From positions 269,812 through 333,811 of the forward strand of contig NZ_KQ948742.1 of assembly GCF_001514195.1 (NCBI RefSeq): 64,000 nt of DNA, given 5' to 3'. Below are positions 49,918-58,088 of this stretch, one piece after another. Source of the stretch: Streptomyces griseorubiginosus. GTDB lineage: Bacteria; Actinomycetota; Actinomycetes; Streptomycetales; Streptomycetaceae. Below the pieces are notes generated by a model that did no database searches, was not told the origin of the DNA, and saw only the letters and a program-made list of their open reading frames with translations. The position numbers and the translations under genes are program-made. The stretch's first letter is position 1. Each line of letters starts with the position of its first letter.

Positions 49918-52900
49918 CTAGGAAAGGAACTTGTAGCTGCCGAAGCCGGTCGCGATCTTCACCCTCGCTCCGAACGACCCCTTGCCGTCACCGCTGTTGC
50001 GCCACAGAGTGCCGCCGGTGTCGCGCGAGACCAGGTCCGCCTTGCCGTCGTCGGTGATGTCCCCGACGCCGACGACGACGTTGTACGACCCGCCCCAGTT
50101 GGTGAACAGCTTCACGCGGGCCTTGAAGGTGCCCGCACCGGTGCCGTCGTAGCGGTAGAGGGTGTGGGACGTGTCCTGGGCGAGCAGGTCGCCGATGCCG
50201 TCGCCGTTCAGGTCTCCGGCGCCGATGATCTTCTTGTAGCCCTTCCAGCTGTCGTAGAGCTTCACGCGCGCGGAGAGCTTGCCGGTGCTGGTCCCCTTGT
50301 ACAGGTAGACCGTGCCGGTGGACGCCCCTCGCGCGATCAGGTCCGGGCGGCCGTCGCCGCTGAGGTCACCGGGCGAGGTCAGCACGTCGTACTGGTTCCA
50401 GCCGCCGGTGCCGAGCGAGGTGTACGACGTCGACGGCTTGAGGGCCGCTCCGCAGCCGGGCTTGTACAGGCGCAGGGCACCGCTGCTCAGCCGGACCAGG
50501 ATGTCGTTGCAGCGGTCGCCGCTCAGGTCGCCGAAGGGGATCGCCCTGATGGTGGTGGGCCAGCCGCCCGCGCCGACCTTCTCGCCGAGCCTGCCCGTGC
50601 CGGTGCCGCCGTGGAAGGTCAGGCCGCCGGAGGTGCTCAGGGTGAGCAGGTCACCGCGGCCGTCCGGGCCGTCGGGGCTGACGAAGTCGTGGCGGACCGC
50701 CGAGCCGCGCAACAGGTAGCCCTCGCCGCTCGTCACCGTGACCGGGGCGGCCGTGCCCAGGCCGGTGGCCTTGAGCGTCCAGGTGAACTCGCCGTGGGGG
50801 AAGGGGATCCCGCTTGACGTCCTGCCGTTCCAGTTCGCCGTCACTTCCGCCGAGGCGGCGCCGCCGGTGAGGGTGCGGGTGGCCCTGCCGGTCGCACCGC
50901 TCTGCACCGAGGTGAAGGTCAGGGACCAGGAGGTGACGGGACGGGACAGCACCCACCGGCCGGTCCAGGCCGGCGTGGAGCCGGGCTCCACATAGCTCTC
51001 GGCCTCGGTGCGGAACGCCGTCACCGCGGACGGCGTGACGCCGGTCGTGGCCACGTGCGTCTGCTCGAACGTGTCGAACCAGGCGACCAGGCCGGTGTAC
51101 TCGTCGACCGTCCACCGGAAGCGGCGGTCCACGGGGAGCCCGGAGTCGGGCAGGCCGGAGGCGACCACGCGCGTGGTGTCCGTCGTCGTGTCGGTGAGGA
51201 CCAGCTGGTCGGCCTCGTGGTCGTGGCGGACCGTGAAGCCGTCGCCGAGCAGGACGTCTCCGGGGGTGACGGTGACCGACCGGGCGGCCTTGCTGTCGTA
51301 GACGCCCGCCGAGGCGTCGGCGCAGGACCAGTACACCCAGCGGCCCGCCGCCTGGAGCTCGCTCGGCACACAGCCGAGGTCGGGGACGTCGACCGTGGAG
51401 AGCGTCTTCTTCGCGGTCAGGCTGTACGAGGTCAGCCGGCCCGGAGTCGTGGTCGCACTCCACAGCACGGAGCCGTTGAGGGCGGCGGCGCGGACCGAGC
51501 GCTTGAGGGGATCGCCGTAGCCGAACTCCGCGATGTACTGCGTCGGAGTCGTACCGCCCGAGTCGTAGACGGCGTAGTCGTCGGAGACGTCGACGATCGA
51601 GCCGCCTCCGGTGCCGTACCTCAGGGTGTAGTCGGACCAGCCGTCGTGGAGGGAGACCAGCACGTCGGCGTTCTCCAGGCCGCTGCCGCCCTCGTCGAGG
51701 TCGGCATACATACTCAGGTAGACGTCGTCGGGGCCCGTGACGTTGTTGCCCCACAGGGCGGAGCAGGTGGTGCCCGGGTAGGGGCACTTGGCGGATATCG
51801 AGTCGCCGTCCTTGGCCGCGGAGGCGGTCAGCTCGGTGCTGCCGTTGGTGGTCAGGGTGCGGACCGAGGTGGTGTCCCGGGAACTCGTGGAGCTGTCCTC
51901 CGCCACCCGCAGGCTGCCCCGGCTCAGGGCGATGCCCTTCTTGGCGTTCTCCAGCGGGGGCACCTTGACGATCTTCTTCAGCTGCGGGGTGCCGTCCGCG
52001 CCGGTGACGACCTGCTGGACCCACCAGTCGGCCGCGCCGGAGCCGCCGGTGACCAGCGCGGTCCCGTCGGGGGCGGCCAGGGGGGTGCCGTACGACCAGG
52101 TCAGCAGCTTCTTCGTGGTGCCGTCGGCCAGCGAGACGGCCCGGACGGAGCCGCCGTCGGTGGCGAGGACCAGCCAGTCGCCGATCAGGACGGGCACCGG
52201 GGTGCCGGGCAAGTCCTCGCCGGCCACCGGGGTCGTCTCGGCGGCGGTGAGGTCGGTGCGGGGCTTGAGGTGCAGACCGGAGGTCTCGGTGTACCAGCCG
52301 ACGCGGTCCTCGGTGAGCACGACCTCCGGCACCGTCTCCCGGGACAGACCCGTGAAGGCCGGGGTCAACTCGGCGGTCGCGAAGTCGAGGTAGCCGACGG
52401 TGTACGAGGTGAACTCGCCGTTCGCGTCACGGGCCGGGTAGGTCAGCAGGGCGCCCTCGGCGTCGCCGGTGCGCCCGGTGTTGATCTCCCAGGTGCCGTC
52501 GGCGGGCAGGCCGGAGACCACCCGGTCGCGCTGCTTGCCGTCGACGAGGTCGACGAGGTGCAGCACATAGCCGTCCAGCTGCTGGCCGTCGACGATGCCG
52601 TTCCGCTCGACGGTGACGGTCGTCTCGCCGTACGTGCCGACCCGGGTGGCCGAATGGCTGAGGTCCACGGTCTTGAGGGCGCCGCCGCCCGGACTCCACA
52701 GCGACACGGGGTCGCCGTAGGTGCGGTGGGGCAGGGCCACGGTGTCGGCGGCCTGCCCGAACACGCCCGAGGCGCAGCGCACGTTGATGTCGTAGCAGCT
52801 GGTGGTGGTCGGCTGGTAGGTCCCGGCCGGGCCCTCGACGGGGGAGGTGACGCCGTCCCCGTAGCCCGTCCACAGGAGGCCCGCGATCCCTGACTGGCGG

Positions 52901-53127
52901 TGCAGGAAACCGGTCGTGCCCGCGGCGAGCAAGCGGTCTGTGCGGGGGGTGTCGCTGCGCGGATCGTCCAGGACGATCTCGGTGGTACCGGCCGCGGCGG
53001 TTGTCGCCGCCTGCGCGCCGGTGTCCTCGGTGCTGGAGAACAGGGTGATCGAACCGGCCGCCACCGCTACGGCCAGGGAGGAGAAGAGCGTGGCACGGCC
53101 CGCTCGTCTCGGGGCGTGTCTGCCCAA
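49918..53127 (-). CDS. Large secreted protein with beta-propeller, FlgD-like Ig and C-terminal FG-GAP domains
   Basis: 1069 aa from a TTG start with AAGGA six bases upstream (an upstream in-frame TTG at 53154 has no ribosome site). Signal peptide RATLFSSLAVAVAAGSITLF then GAQAAT. Residues about 60-700 form a WD40/PQQ-like propeller with repeated ...DGTTKKLLTWSYGTPLAAPD... style strands. About 700-800 is a FlgD-Ig-like domain (ATRTLTGGAASAEVTANWNG, FPHGEFTWTLKATGL). The C-terminal 260 residues carry VCBS/FG-GAP blades: GDLSGDRCNDILVRLSSGAL, GDLSGDGRPDLIARGASTGT, GDLNGDGIGDLLAQDTSHTL and GDITDDGKADLVSRDTGGTL. Probably a cell-surface or secreted binding protein. Heads a two-gene unit with the FG-GAP gene at 48500. 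Confidence 0.8.
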   Translation of the reverse strand: MGRHAPRRAGRATLFSSLAVAVAAGSITLFSSTEDTGAQAATTAAAGTTEIVLDDPRSDTPRTDRLLAAGTTGFLHRQSGIAGLLWTGYGDGVTSPVEGPAGTYQPTTTSCYDINVRCASGVFGQAADTVALPHRTYGDPVSLWSPGGGALKTVDLSHSATRVGTYGETTVTVERNGIVDGQQLDGYVLHLVDLVDGKQRDRVVSGLPADGTWEINTGRTGDAEGALLTYPARDANGEFTSYTVGYLDFATAELTPAFTGLSRETVPEVVLTEDRVGWYTETSGLHLKPRTDLTAAETTPVAGEDLPGTPVPVLIGDWLVLATDGGSVRAVSLADGTTKKLLTWSYGTPLAAPDGTALVTGGSGAADWWVQQVVTGADGTPQLKKIVKVPPLENAKKGIALSRGSLRVAEDSSTSSRDTTSVRTLTTNGSTELTASAAKDGDSISAKCPYPGTTCSALWGNNVTGPDDVYLSMYADLDEGGSGLENADVLVSLHDGWSDYTLRYGTGGGSIVDVSDDYAVYDSGGTTPTQYIAEFGYGDPLKRSVRAAALNGSVLWSATTTPGRLTSYSLTAKKTLSTVDVPDLGCVPSELQAAGRWVYWSCADASAGVYDSKAARSVTVTPGDVLLGDGFTVRHDHEADQLVLTDTTTDTTRVVASGLPDSGLPVDRRFRWTVDEYTGLVAWFDTFEQTHVATTGVTPSAVTAFRTEAESYVEPGSTPAWTGRWVLSRPVTSWSLTFTSVQSGATGRATRTLTGGAASAEVTANWNGRTSSGIPFPHGEFTWTLKATGLGTAAPVTVTSGEGYLLRGSAVRHDFVSPDGPDGRGDLLTLSTSGGLTFHGGTGTGRLGEKVGAGGWPTTIRAIPFGDLSGDRCNDILVRLSSGALRLYKPGCGAALKPSTSYTSLGTGGWNQYDVLTSPGDLSGDGRPDLIARGASTGTVYLYKGTSTGKLSARVKLYDSWKGYKKIIGAGDLNGDGIGDLLAQDTSHTLYRYDGTGAGTFKARVKLFTNWGGSYNVVVGVGDITDDGKADLVSRDTGGTLWRNSGDGKGSFGARVKIATGFGSYKFLS

Positions 53128-53293
53128 CTGGGGTCCTTCCCTATGAGTCAGCAAACCCTATCTACAGGTAAGAGAGGAGTGAAGGGAGGGTAAGGAGATG
53201 CAGGAGGGGTGGTTGGGCACCGGGTTGTTCACACATCGGTGAAGATCTCCCAGATCCTGTACGGCGACCGCGTGGGCCGCCGGCTCTCCTGGC

Positions 53294-53770
53294 TCAGGTG
53301 TCGTAGGACCCGTCCCACGGGTCTGCGAAGGCGAGGCGGTCGGGGTAGAGCTCTGCCCACTGTTCGCCCTCGTCCTCGCGGATCACCAGGCCGAAGCGGA
53401 CGCCGTCGTGGAGGACGCTGAAGGGGCGGATCGCGATGTCCGTGTAGGAGCGGCGGGGGAGGCTCCGGAGCAGGGTCGCCCGGTGCACCTGGGCGCGGGT
53501 GAGCGGAGAGGTGTCGCCGACCGGGTCGCGCTGCTGCTCCGCCCAGGTGCCGGCGCACCAGATGTCCGAGTCGCGGTAATTGCCCTCCGTGTCGAAGGTG
53601 TGCAGAACCGCGAACAGGCGTTTCTGATCCTCCCAGCCTTCGTCGAGGCGGAACCCCTCGGGAAAGGCATACGTGATCGACGCCAGGAACTGACCCTCCG
53701 CATACCGCCCGATCGTCTCGGTGCGGTGCTTCGGCTCGTACGCGACAGGAATGACCCCGGGCACTGCCAT
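53294..53770 (-). CDS. Conserved hypothetical protein beside metG
   Basis: 158 aa, no named domain recognised. The N-terminus MAVPGVIPVAYEPKHRTETI is followed by GRYAEGQFLASITYAFPEGF, HTFDTEGNYRDSDIWCAGTW, LTRAQVHRATLLRSLPRRSY and SVLHDGVRFGLVIREDEGEQ, a mixed alpha/beta protein without signal peptide or TM helix. From memory similar proteins occur next to metG in other Streptomyces, so I treat it as a conserved gene of unknown function. A 33-residue longer open frame upstream (to 53800 and beyond) lacks a ribosome site. Confidence 0.72.
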   Translation of the reverse strand: MAVPGVIPVAYEPKHRTETIGRYAEGQFLASITYAFPEGFRLDEGWEDQKRLFAVLHTFDTEGNYRDSDIWCAGTWAEQQRDPVGDTSPLTRAQVHRATLLRSLPRRSYTDIAIRPFSVLHDGVRFGLVIREDEGEQWAELYPDRLAFADPWDGSYDT

Positions 53771-53834
53771 GGCGCAAACCATACGGCTTGGCGCGGACAC
53801 GGCGATGCCCGGGTCGGTATCCGGACGGGGCCGA

Positions 53835-53857
53835 AGTCCCTGGAGCGGTCCGGGACT
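53835..53857 (-). terminator. Weak hairpin over the metG stop
   Basis: AGTCCCTGGA and TCCGGGACT pair imperfectly around GCGG, spanning the metG stop codon (minus strand). Short and imperfect, so only a tentative terminator. Confidence 0.35.
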
Positions 53858-55571
53858 ACTCCGGGGAGCCGCCGAAGCGCTCCTTGTAGTTCTCCAGGTC
53901 CTCGTCCGTCAGCTTGGCGAACAGGACCGGGGGGACCGTGAAGGGGATGCCGGGGGTGAGGGCCGTGAGGGTGCGGGCCTCGTCGGCGGAGATCCAGGTG
54001 GCGGTGTCGGACGGCAGGGCGAACGCCTGGCGCATCGCGGCCGAGGTCGCCGGGATGAAGGGTTCCGAGACCACCGCGTAGAGGTGGATCAGGTTCATCG
54101 CCGTGCGGAGCGTGAGGGCCGCGCCGTCCTTGTCCGTCTTGATCTCCAGCCAGGGGGCCTTCTCCTCCAGGTAGGAGTTGCCCGCCGACCACAGCGCGCG
54201 CAGGGCCGCCGCGGCCTTGCGGAACTGGAGCGCCTCCATCTGCTGCTCGTACTCGGCGAGCAGACGGGCGATCTCCTCGCCCAGCTTCGCCTCCGCCGCA
54301 CCCGGCTCACCGCCCGCCGGGACCTCCTCGCCGAAGCGCTTCTTGGAGAAGGACAGGACGCGGTTGACGAAGTTGCCGAGGGTGTCCGCCAGGTCCTTGT
54401 TGACCGTCGCGGTGAAGTGCTCCCAGGTGAAGGACGAGTCGTCCGACTCCGGGGCGTTCGCGATGAGGAAGTAGCGCCAGTAGTCGGCGGGCAGGATGTC
54501 CAGGGCCTGGTCGGTGAAGACGCCCCGCTTCTGGGACGTGGAGAACTTCCCGCCGTAGTACGTCAGCCAGTTGAAGGCCTTGACGTAGTCGACCTTCTTC
54601 CACGGCTCGCGCACACCCAGCTCGGTCGCCGGGAACATCACCGTGTGGAACGGGACGTTGTCCTTCGCCATGAACTCGGTGTAGCGGACGTCGGTGTCGA
54701 CGTCGTACCACCACGACTTCCAGTCCCGGTTCTCCGGGTCCAGGTCCGCCCACTCCTTCGTCGCGCCGATGTACTCGATCGGGGCGTCGAACCAGACGTA
54801 GAAGACCTTGCCCTCCGCTGCCAGCTCCGGCCAGGTGTCCGCCGGGACCGGTACGCCCCAGTCCAGGTCACGGGTGATCGCGCGGTCGTGCAGGCCTTCG
54901 TTCAGCCACTTGCGGGCGATCGAGGAGGCCAGCTGCGGCCAGTCGTCCTCGTGACGCGAGACCCATTCCTCGACCTCGTGCTGGAGCTTGGACTGGAGGA
55001 GGAAGAGGTGCTTGGTCTCGCGGACCTCCAGGTCGGTGGAGCCGGAGATCGCCGAGCGCGGGTTGATCAGGTCGGTGGGGTCCAGGACCCGCGTGCAGTT
55101 CTCGCACTGGTCGCCGCGGGCCTTGTCGTAGCCGCAGTGGGGGCAGGTGCCCTCGACATAGCGGTCCGGGAGGAAGCGGCCGTCGGTGGGGCTGTAGACC
55201 TGGCGGATCGCGCGCTCTTCGATGAAGCCGTTCTCGTTCAAGCGGCGGGCGAAGTGCTGGGTGATCTCGACGTTCTGCTCGCTGGAGCTGCGGCCGAAGT
55301 AGTCGAAGGCCAGCGCGAAGCCGTCGTAGACCGCCTTCTGCGCGTCGTGCGCCTGCGCGCAGAACTCGGCGACCGGGATGCCCTGCTCCTTCGCGGCCAG
55401 CTCGGCGGGGGTGCCGTGCTCGTCCGTCGCGCAGATGTAGAGGACGTCGTGGCCGCGCTGGCGCAGGTAACGGGAGTAGACGTCCGCCGGGAGCATGGAC
55501 CCCACCATGTTGCCCAGGTGCTTGATCCCGTTGATGTACGGAAGGGCGCTGGTGATGAGGTGTCGAGCCAT
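53856..55571 (-). CDS. metG: Methionyl-tRNA synthetase
   Basis: 571-aa class I synthetase. Seen: the HIGH region as ALPYINGIKHLGNMVGSMLP, the connective-peptide zinc knuckle CPHCGYDKARGDQCENC, the KMSKS loop in its MetRS form (YYGGKFSTSQKRGVFTD) and the anticodon-binding helices with NFVNRVLSFSKKRFGE. There is no C-terminal tRNA-binding (EMAP) extension; the protein ends soon after the helical bundle. It charges initiator and elongator tRNA-Met. Start ATG at 55571. It lies divergently from the accessory two-gene module at 55777. Confidence 0.95.
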   Translation of the reverse strand: MARHLITSALPYINGIKHLGNMVGSMLPADVYSRYLRQRGHDVLYICATDEHGTPAELAAKEQGIPVAEFCAQAHDAQKAVYDGFALAFDYFGRSSSEQNVEITQHFARRLNENGFIEERAIRQVYSPTDGRFLPDRYVEGTCPHCGYDKARGDQCENCTRVLDPTDLINPRSAISGSTDLEVRETKHLFLLQSKLQHEVEEWVSRHEDDWPQLASSIARKWLNEGLHDRAITRDLDWGVPVPADTWPELAAEGKVFYVWFDAPIEYIGATKEWADLDPENRDWKSWWYDVDTDVRYTEFMAKDNVPFHTVMFPATELGVREPWKKVDYVKAFNWLTYYGGKFSTSQKRGVFTDQALDILPADYWRYFLIANAPESDDSSFTWEHFTATVNKDLADTLGNFVNRVLSFSKKRFGEEVPAGGEPGAAEAKLGEEIARLLAEYEQQMEALQFRKAAAALRALWSAGNSYLEEKAPWLEIKTDKDGAALTLRTAMNLIHLYAVVSEPFIPATSAAMRQAFALPSDTATWISADEARTLTALTPGIPFTVPPVLFAKLTDEDLENYKERFGGSPE

Positions 55572-55776
55572 CGGGGGCTGCTCCCAGGTTGGTCGTGCGG
55601 GTGAGTCGCCAGTCGTTCGCGAGTCTTGAAATCGTATCCGACATGGGTGGGCCGCCCGCTTCCCGTTTTACGGGGTGAACGTGGCCGAAATCGCTCCGCC
55701 GAGGCACAGGCCCTCTTCTCCGCGGAGGTCCGCGTCAGCACCCTGTCACCACCACACGCGTGGAGGGGGACGGAGT

Positions 55777-57627
55777 ATGGGGCTGGGGACCGATTTCGAG
55801 CGCCGCGACGAAGGCGCGGACGGGCTCGACCGGGACGATCCACCGAGAAGGCCGGCTGGGCCGGAAGCGTCGAAGCGACGTCGCTTCACCCTGCGCAAGG
55901 AACCCGTCATGCCCCTTCCGGGTCAAGCGCCGGCCGAGCGGGTCCCGGACGGTACCGCTGCGATGGCCGATGAAGCCCTGAAGGCGGGTCGCCGCCAGGG
56001 TCTGTCGGATACGACAAACTGGCTCTGCGCGGCCGGCTACCTGCGCGACGACCATGCCGGGGCCCTGGCGAAACTGGCCTCCACGCACGCGGTCCTGCTG
56101 CCGAGGTTCGTCTGGATACTGCTCACCCGTCGTGATCGCGAGAAGCGGTACCGGGCACTGCGGGCGGCCCGCCACAACCTCCCCCCGGAGGACAGTCAGT
56201 GGCCTGTGCATCTCGGTCATGGATACGTCCGCTGGGTGCGCCGTCGCGTTGGTCGCGGACGTCCTGTTCCGCCCCACGGCTTTCACCTCACCCCGGTCCT
56301 GCAGAGCGCCGCCTCAGCGGAGAAGCTCACCCTCCTGCGCCGAGTCCTCCTGTTCGGGGTGTTCGCCGAGGCAGTGGTCACCGGCATGGCCGGAGGGATC
56401 GGCCCGGCCCTCCTGGTCCTGCTCGGCGGGACCTGGGCCGCCTGCTACGCGGACCGCCTGCTCGCCCACCTCGGCTTCAGGCGGGCGCACTGGAGCGGTC
56501 GGCGCGCTGAACACGACCTGCGCTGGTGGGTGGGCCCTTGGCGCCGCCGCATGCTGCGCCGCGACCCGCGGGAACGGGACGGACTGGTCGTGCCGTACGC
56601 GATCCGGTTGCGTAGCGACGGCGAGGCCGTGCACCACCTGGTGGGCGCAGGGACCGTGTGGTTCGAGCGGTCCATCGGCGTCGACGTCACCTCAGCCACA
56701 GAGAAGGAGACGCTCAAGGACGAGACGGAGGAGGAGAAGCTCGTACGGCAGGCGTTCCGCAGCGTCGACGAGATCCTGCGCGACAGCGAGGGGAAGGACG
56801 GGGTCGTCGCCTTCACCCCCGAGGAGCTTCACCGTCATGTGGCCGACGAGATGCGGCGGCTGACCGACCACCGGCCCTCCCACCATCCGGCGAACAGACT
56901 CGATGTCTTCGACGTGGCCGCGGTCTCCGCGGAACGGTGGGACGACATCACCGACAAGGAATGGGATTCCCTCCTCGTGCTGGCCCGGCTCGGAACCGGT
57001 GCGGCGGGCGCCAGCTCAGCCACGAAGGAGTCCCGTCGGCTGCTGTGCACACGCATCGTCTCCTGGGACGGTGAACTCGTCGCCGCCTTGTACGTGAGCT
57101 TCGCGTACGAGCACCACTTCCTGCGCATCATCATCCGCGCCCAGGTCATCAATCCGGTGCATCCGACCTTGCGCACCGCGGTGAAGGCCGCGGAACGGGG
57201 CGGGGTCGGCTGGCACGCGCGTACCGCTCTCAACGCCCTGCTGGACGTCTTCGCCTTCCTCAACCGCCTGCGGGCACCACTGCGTTCGACCCGCGCGCCG
57301 GTGGACCCGGGGCGCGGTCCTGTCAGCCTGCGCGAGGTCTACTCCTCGCGCTACATGGACGACATGCTCCAGTGGGACGACGCACGCAGGCACGTCGACT
57401 GGATGCAGCGCTGCGTCTTCCGCGCGGCGCTGGGCTTCCTCCGGGACCACAACGTCGACATCAGTGCGTTCGTGCAGCAGGCCACGTACATCCTGCAGAA
57501 CACCGGCGTCATCAACTCGGGTGTCATGGGGGACGTGCAGAACCAGTCCTTCACCCAGAACTCGGCCCAGAACCAGAGCAGCACGACCATCAACACGACG
57601 TCACCCTCCCAAGGAGACGGCTCATGA
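55777..57627 (+). CDS. Membrane protein with C-terminal amyloid-like GVIN-MG-VQ motif (module protein A)
   Basis: 616 aa, no known family recognised. Start ATG at 55777 with GGACGGAG just upstream. A basic, disordered N-terminus (to about 65) precedes an all-helical region. Then come two adjacent membrane helices (LTLLRRVLLFGVFAEAVV and GIGPALLVLLGGTWAACYAD, about 184-225) forming a hairpin, and a large soluble domain (about 240-560) containing VVPYAIRLRSDGEAVHHLVG, EEEKLVRQAFRSVDEILRDS and VAALYVSFAYEHHFLRIIIR. The last 50 residues switch to Asn/Gln/Ser/Thr: NTGVINSGVMGDVQNQ (about 575-590) then SFTQNSAQNQ. A closely similar motif opens the next protein, with which it shares an ATGA overlap. 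Function unknown; partner signalling through amyloid motifs is my inference. Confidence 0.72.
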   Translation: MGLGTDFERRDEGADGLDRDDPPRRPAGPEASKRRRFTLRKEPVMPLPGQAPAERVPDGTAAMADEALKAGRRQGLSDTTNWLCAAGYLRDDHAGALAKLASTHAVLLPRFVWILLTRRDREKRYRALRAARHNLPPEDSQWPVHLGHGYVRWVRRRVGRGRPVPPHGFHLTPVLQSAASAEKLTLLRRVLLFGVFAEAVVTGMAGGIGPALLVLLGGTWAACYADRLLAHLGFRRAHWSGRRAEHDLRWWVGPWRRRMLRRDPRERDGLVVPYAIRLRSDGEAVHHLVGAGTVWFERSIGVDVTSATEKETLKDETEEEKLVRQAFRSVDEILRDSEGKDGVVAFTPEELHRHVADEMRRLTDHRPSHHPANRLDVFDVAAVSAERWDDITDKEWDSLLVLARLGTGAAGASSATKESRRLLCTRIVSWDGELVAALYVSFAYEHHFLRIIIRAQVINPVHPTLRTAVKAAERGGVGWHARTALNALLDVFAFLNRLRAPLRSTRAPVDPGRGPVSLREVYSSRYMDDMLQWDDARRHVDWMQRCVFRAALGFLRDHNVDISAFVQQATYILQNTGVINSGVMGDVQNQSFTQNSAQNQSSTTINTTSPSQGDGS

Positions 57628-58022
57628 CGAGGAATGCCGGCAGGGCGTGGAGCGACGGTATGCAGAACAAGGGGGTGATCAATGTGCACGGCACCATGGG
57701 CAATGTGCAGTCGACGGTCGAATCCGAAGGAGTCGAGCAGCGTCAGGGGGGCGGCTCCTCCGAGACGGATTCCGCACCCGACTGGACCAAGGTCCTCCGT
57801 GATCTCGGCCGGGCACTGGACGGTCAGCCGGAAGGCGTGTCCGATCCGGAGAGCTGTCGGCAACTGCTCGGTCTGATCCGGAACCAGGACGTGGGCCAGA
57901 CGGCACAGCGGGAGTTGGCACGGTCCCGTCTGCAGCTGATCCGGACGATGTGCGCGGATGCCACCACGGTCGTCACCCTGATCACCTCCGCGCTGGGACT
58001 GTTGGGCTTCGCCACCGGCTGA
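57624..58022 (+). CDS. Small protein with N-terminal GVIN-MG-VQ motif and hydrophobic C-terminus (module protein B)
   Basis: 132 aa, not recognised. The ATG overlaps the stop of the preceding gene (ATGA). Residues 14-30 read QNKGVINVHGTMGNVQS, matching the C-terminal motif of protein A at 12 of about 17 positions with one gap. After a Gln/Gly/Ser linker comes a helical domain (DWTKVLRDLGRALDGQPEGV, RQLLGLIRNQDVGQTAQREL, ARSRLQLIRTMCADATT) and a final hydrophobic segment VVTLITSALGLLGFATG that could insert in or contact the membrane. A longer frame upstream exists only inside the first gene. The terminator at 58037 closes the unit. Confidence 0.72.
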   Translation: MTRNAGRAWSDGMQNKGVINVHGTMGNVQSTVESEGVEQRQGGGSSETDSAPDWTKVLRDLGRALDGQPEGVSDPESCRQLLGLIRNQDVGQTAQRELARSRLQLIRTMCADATTVVTLITSALGLLGFATG

Positions 58023-58036
58023 GGCGGGGCACGCGA

Positions 58037-58065
58037 ACGGGGCCCGGCGATCGGCCGGGTCCCGT
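58037..58065. terminator. Terminator closing the two-gene module
   Basis: ACGGGGCCCGGC and GCCGGGTCCCGT form a 12-bp stem (one wobble) with a short loop, between convergent genes. Confidence 0.8.
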
Positions 58066-58088
58066 CGGCGTGGCGCGTGTACTCGGCG

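Noticed and set aside
53835..53857. A strong metG terminator
   Set aside because: The hairpin is short and imperfect and overlaps the stop codon; listed only as tentative.
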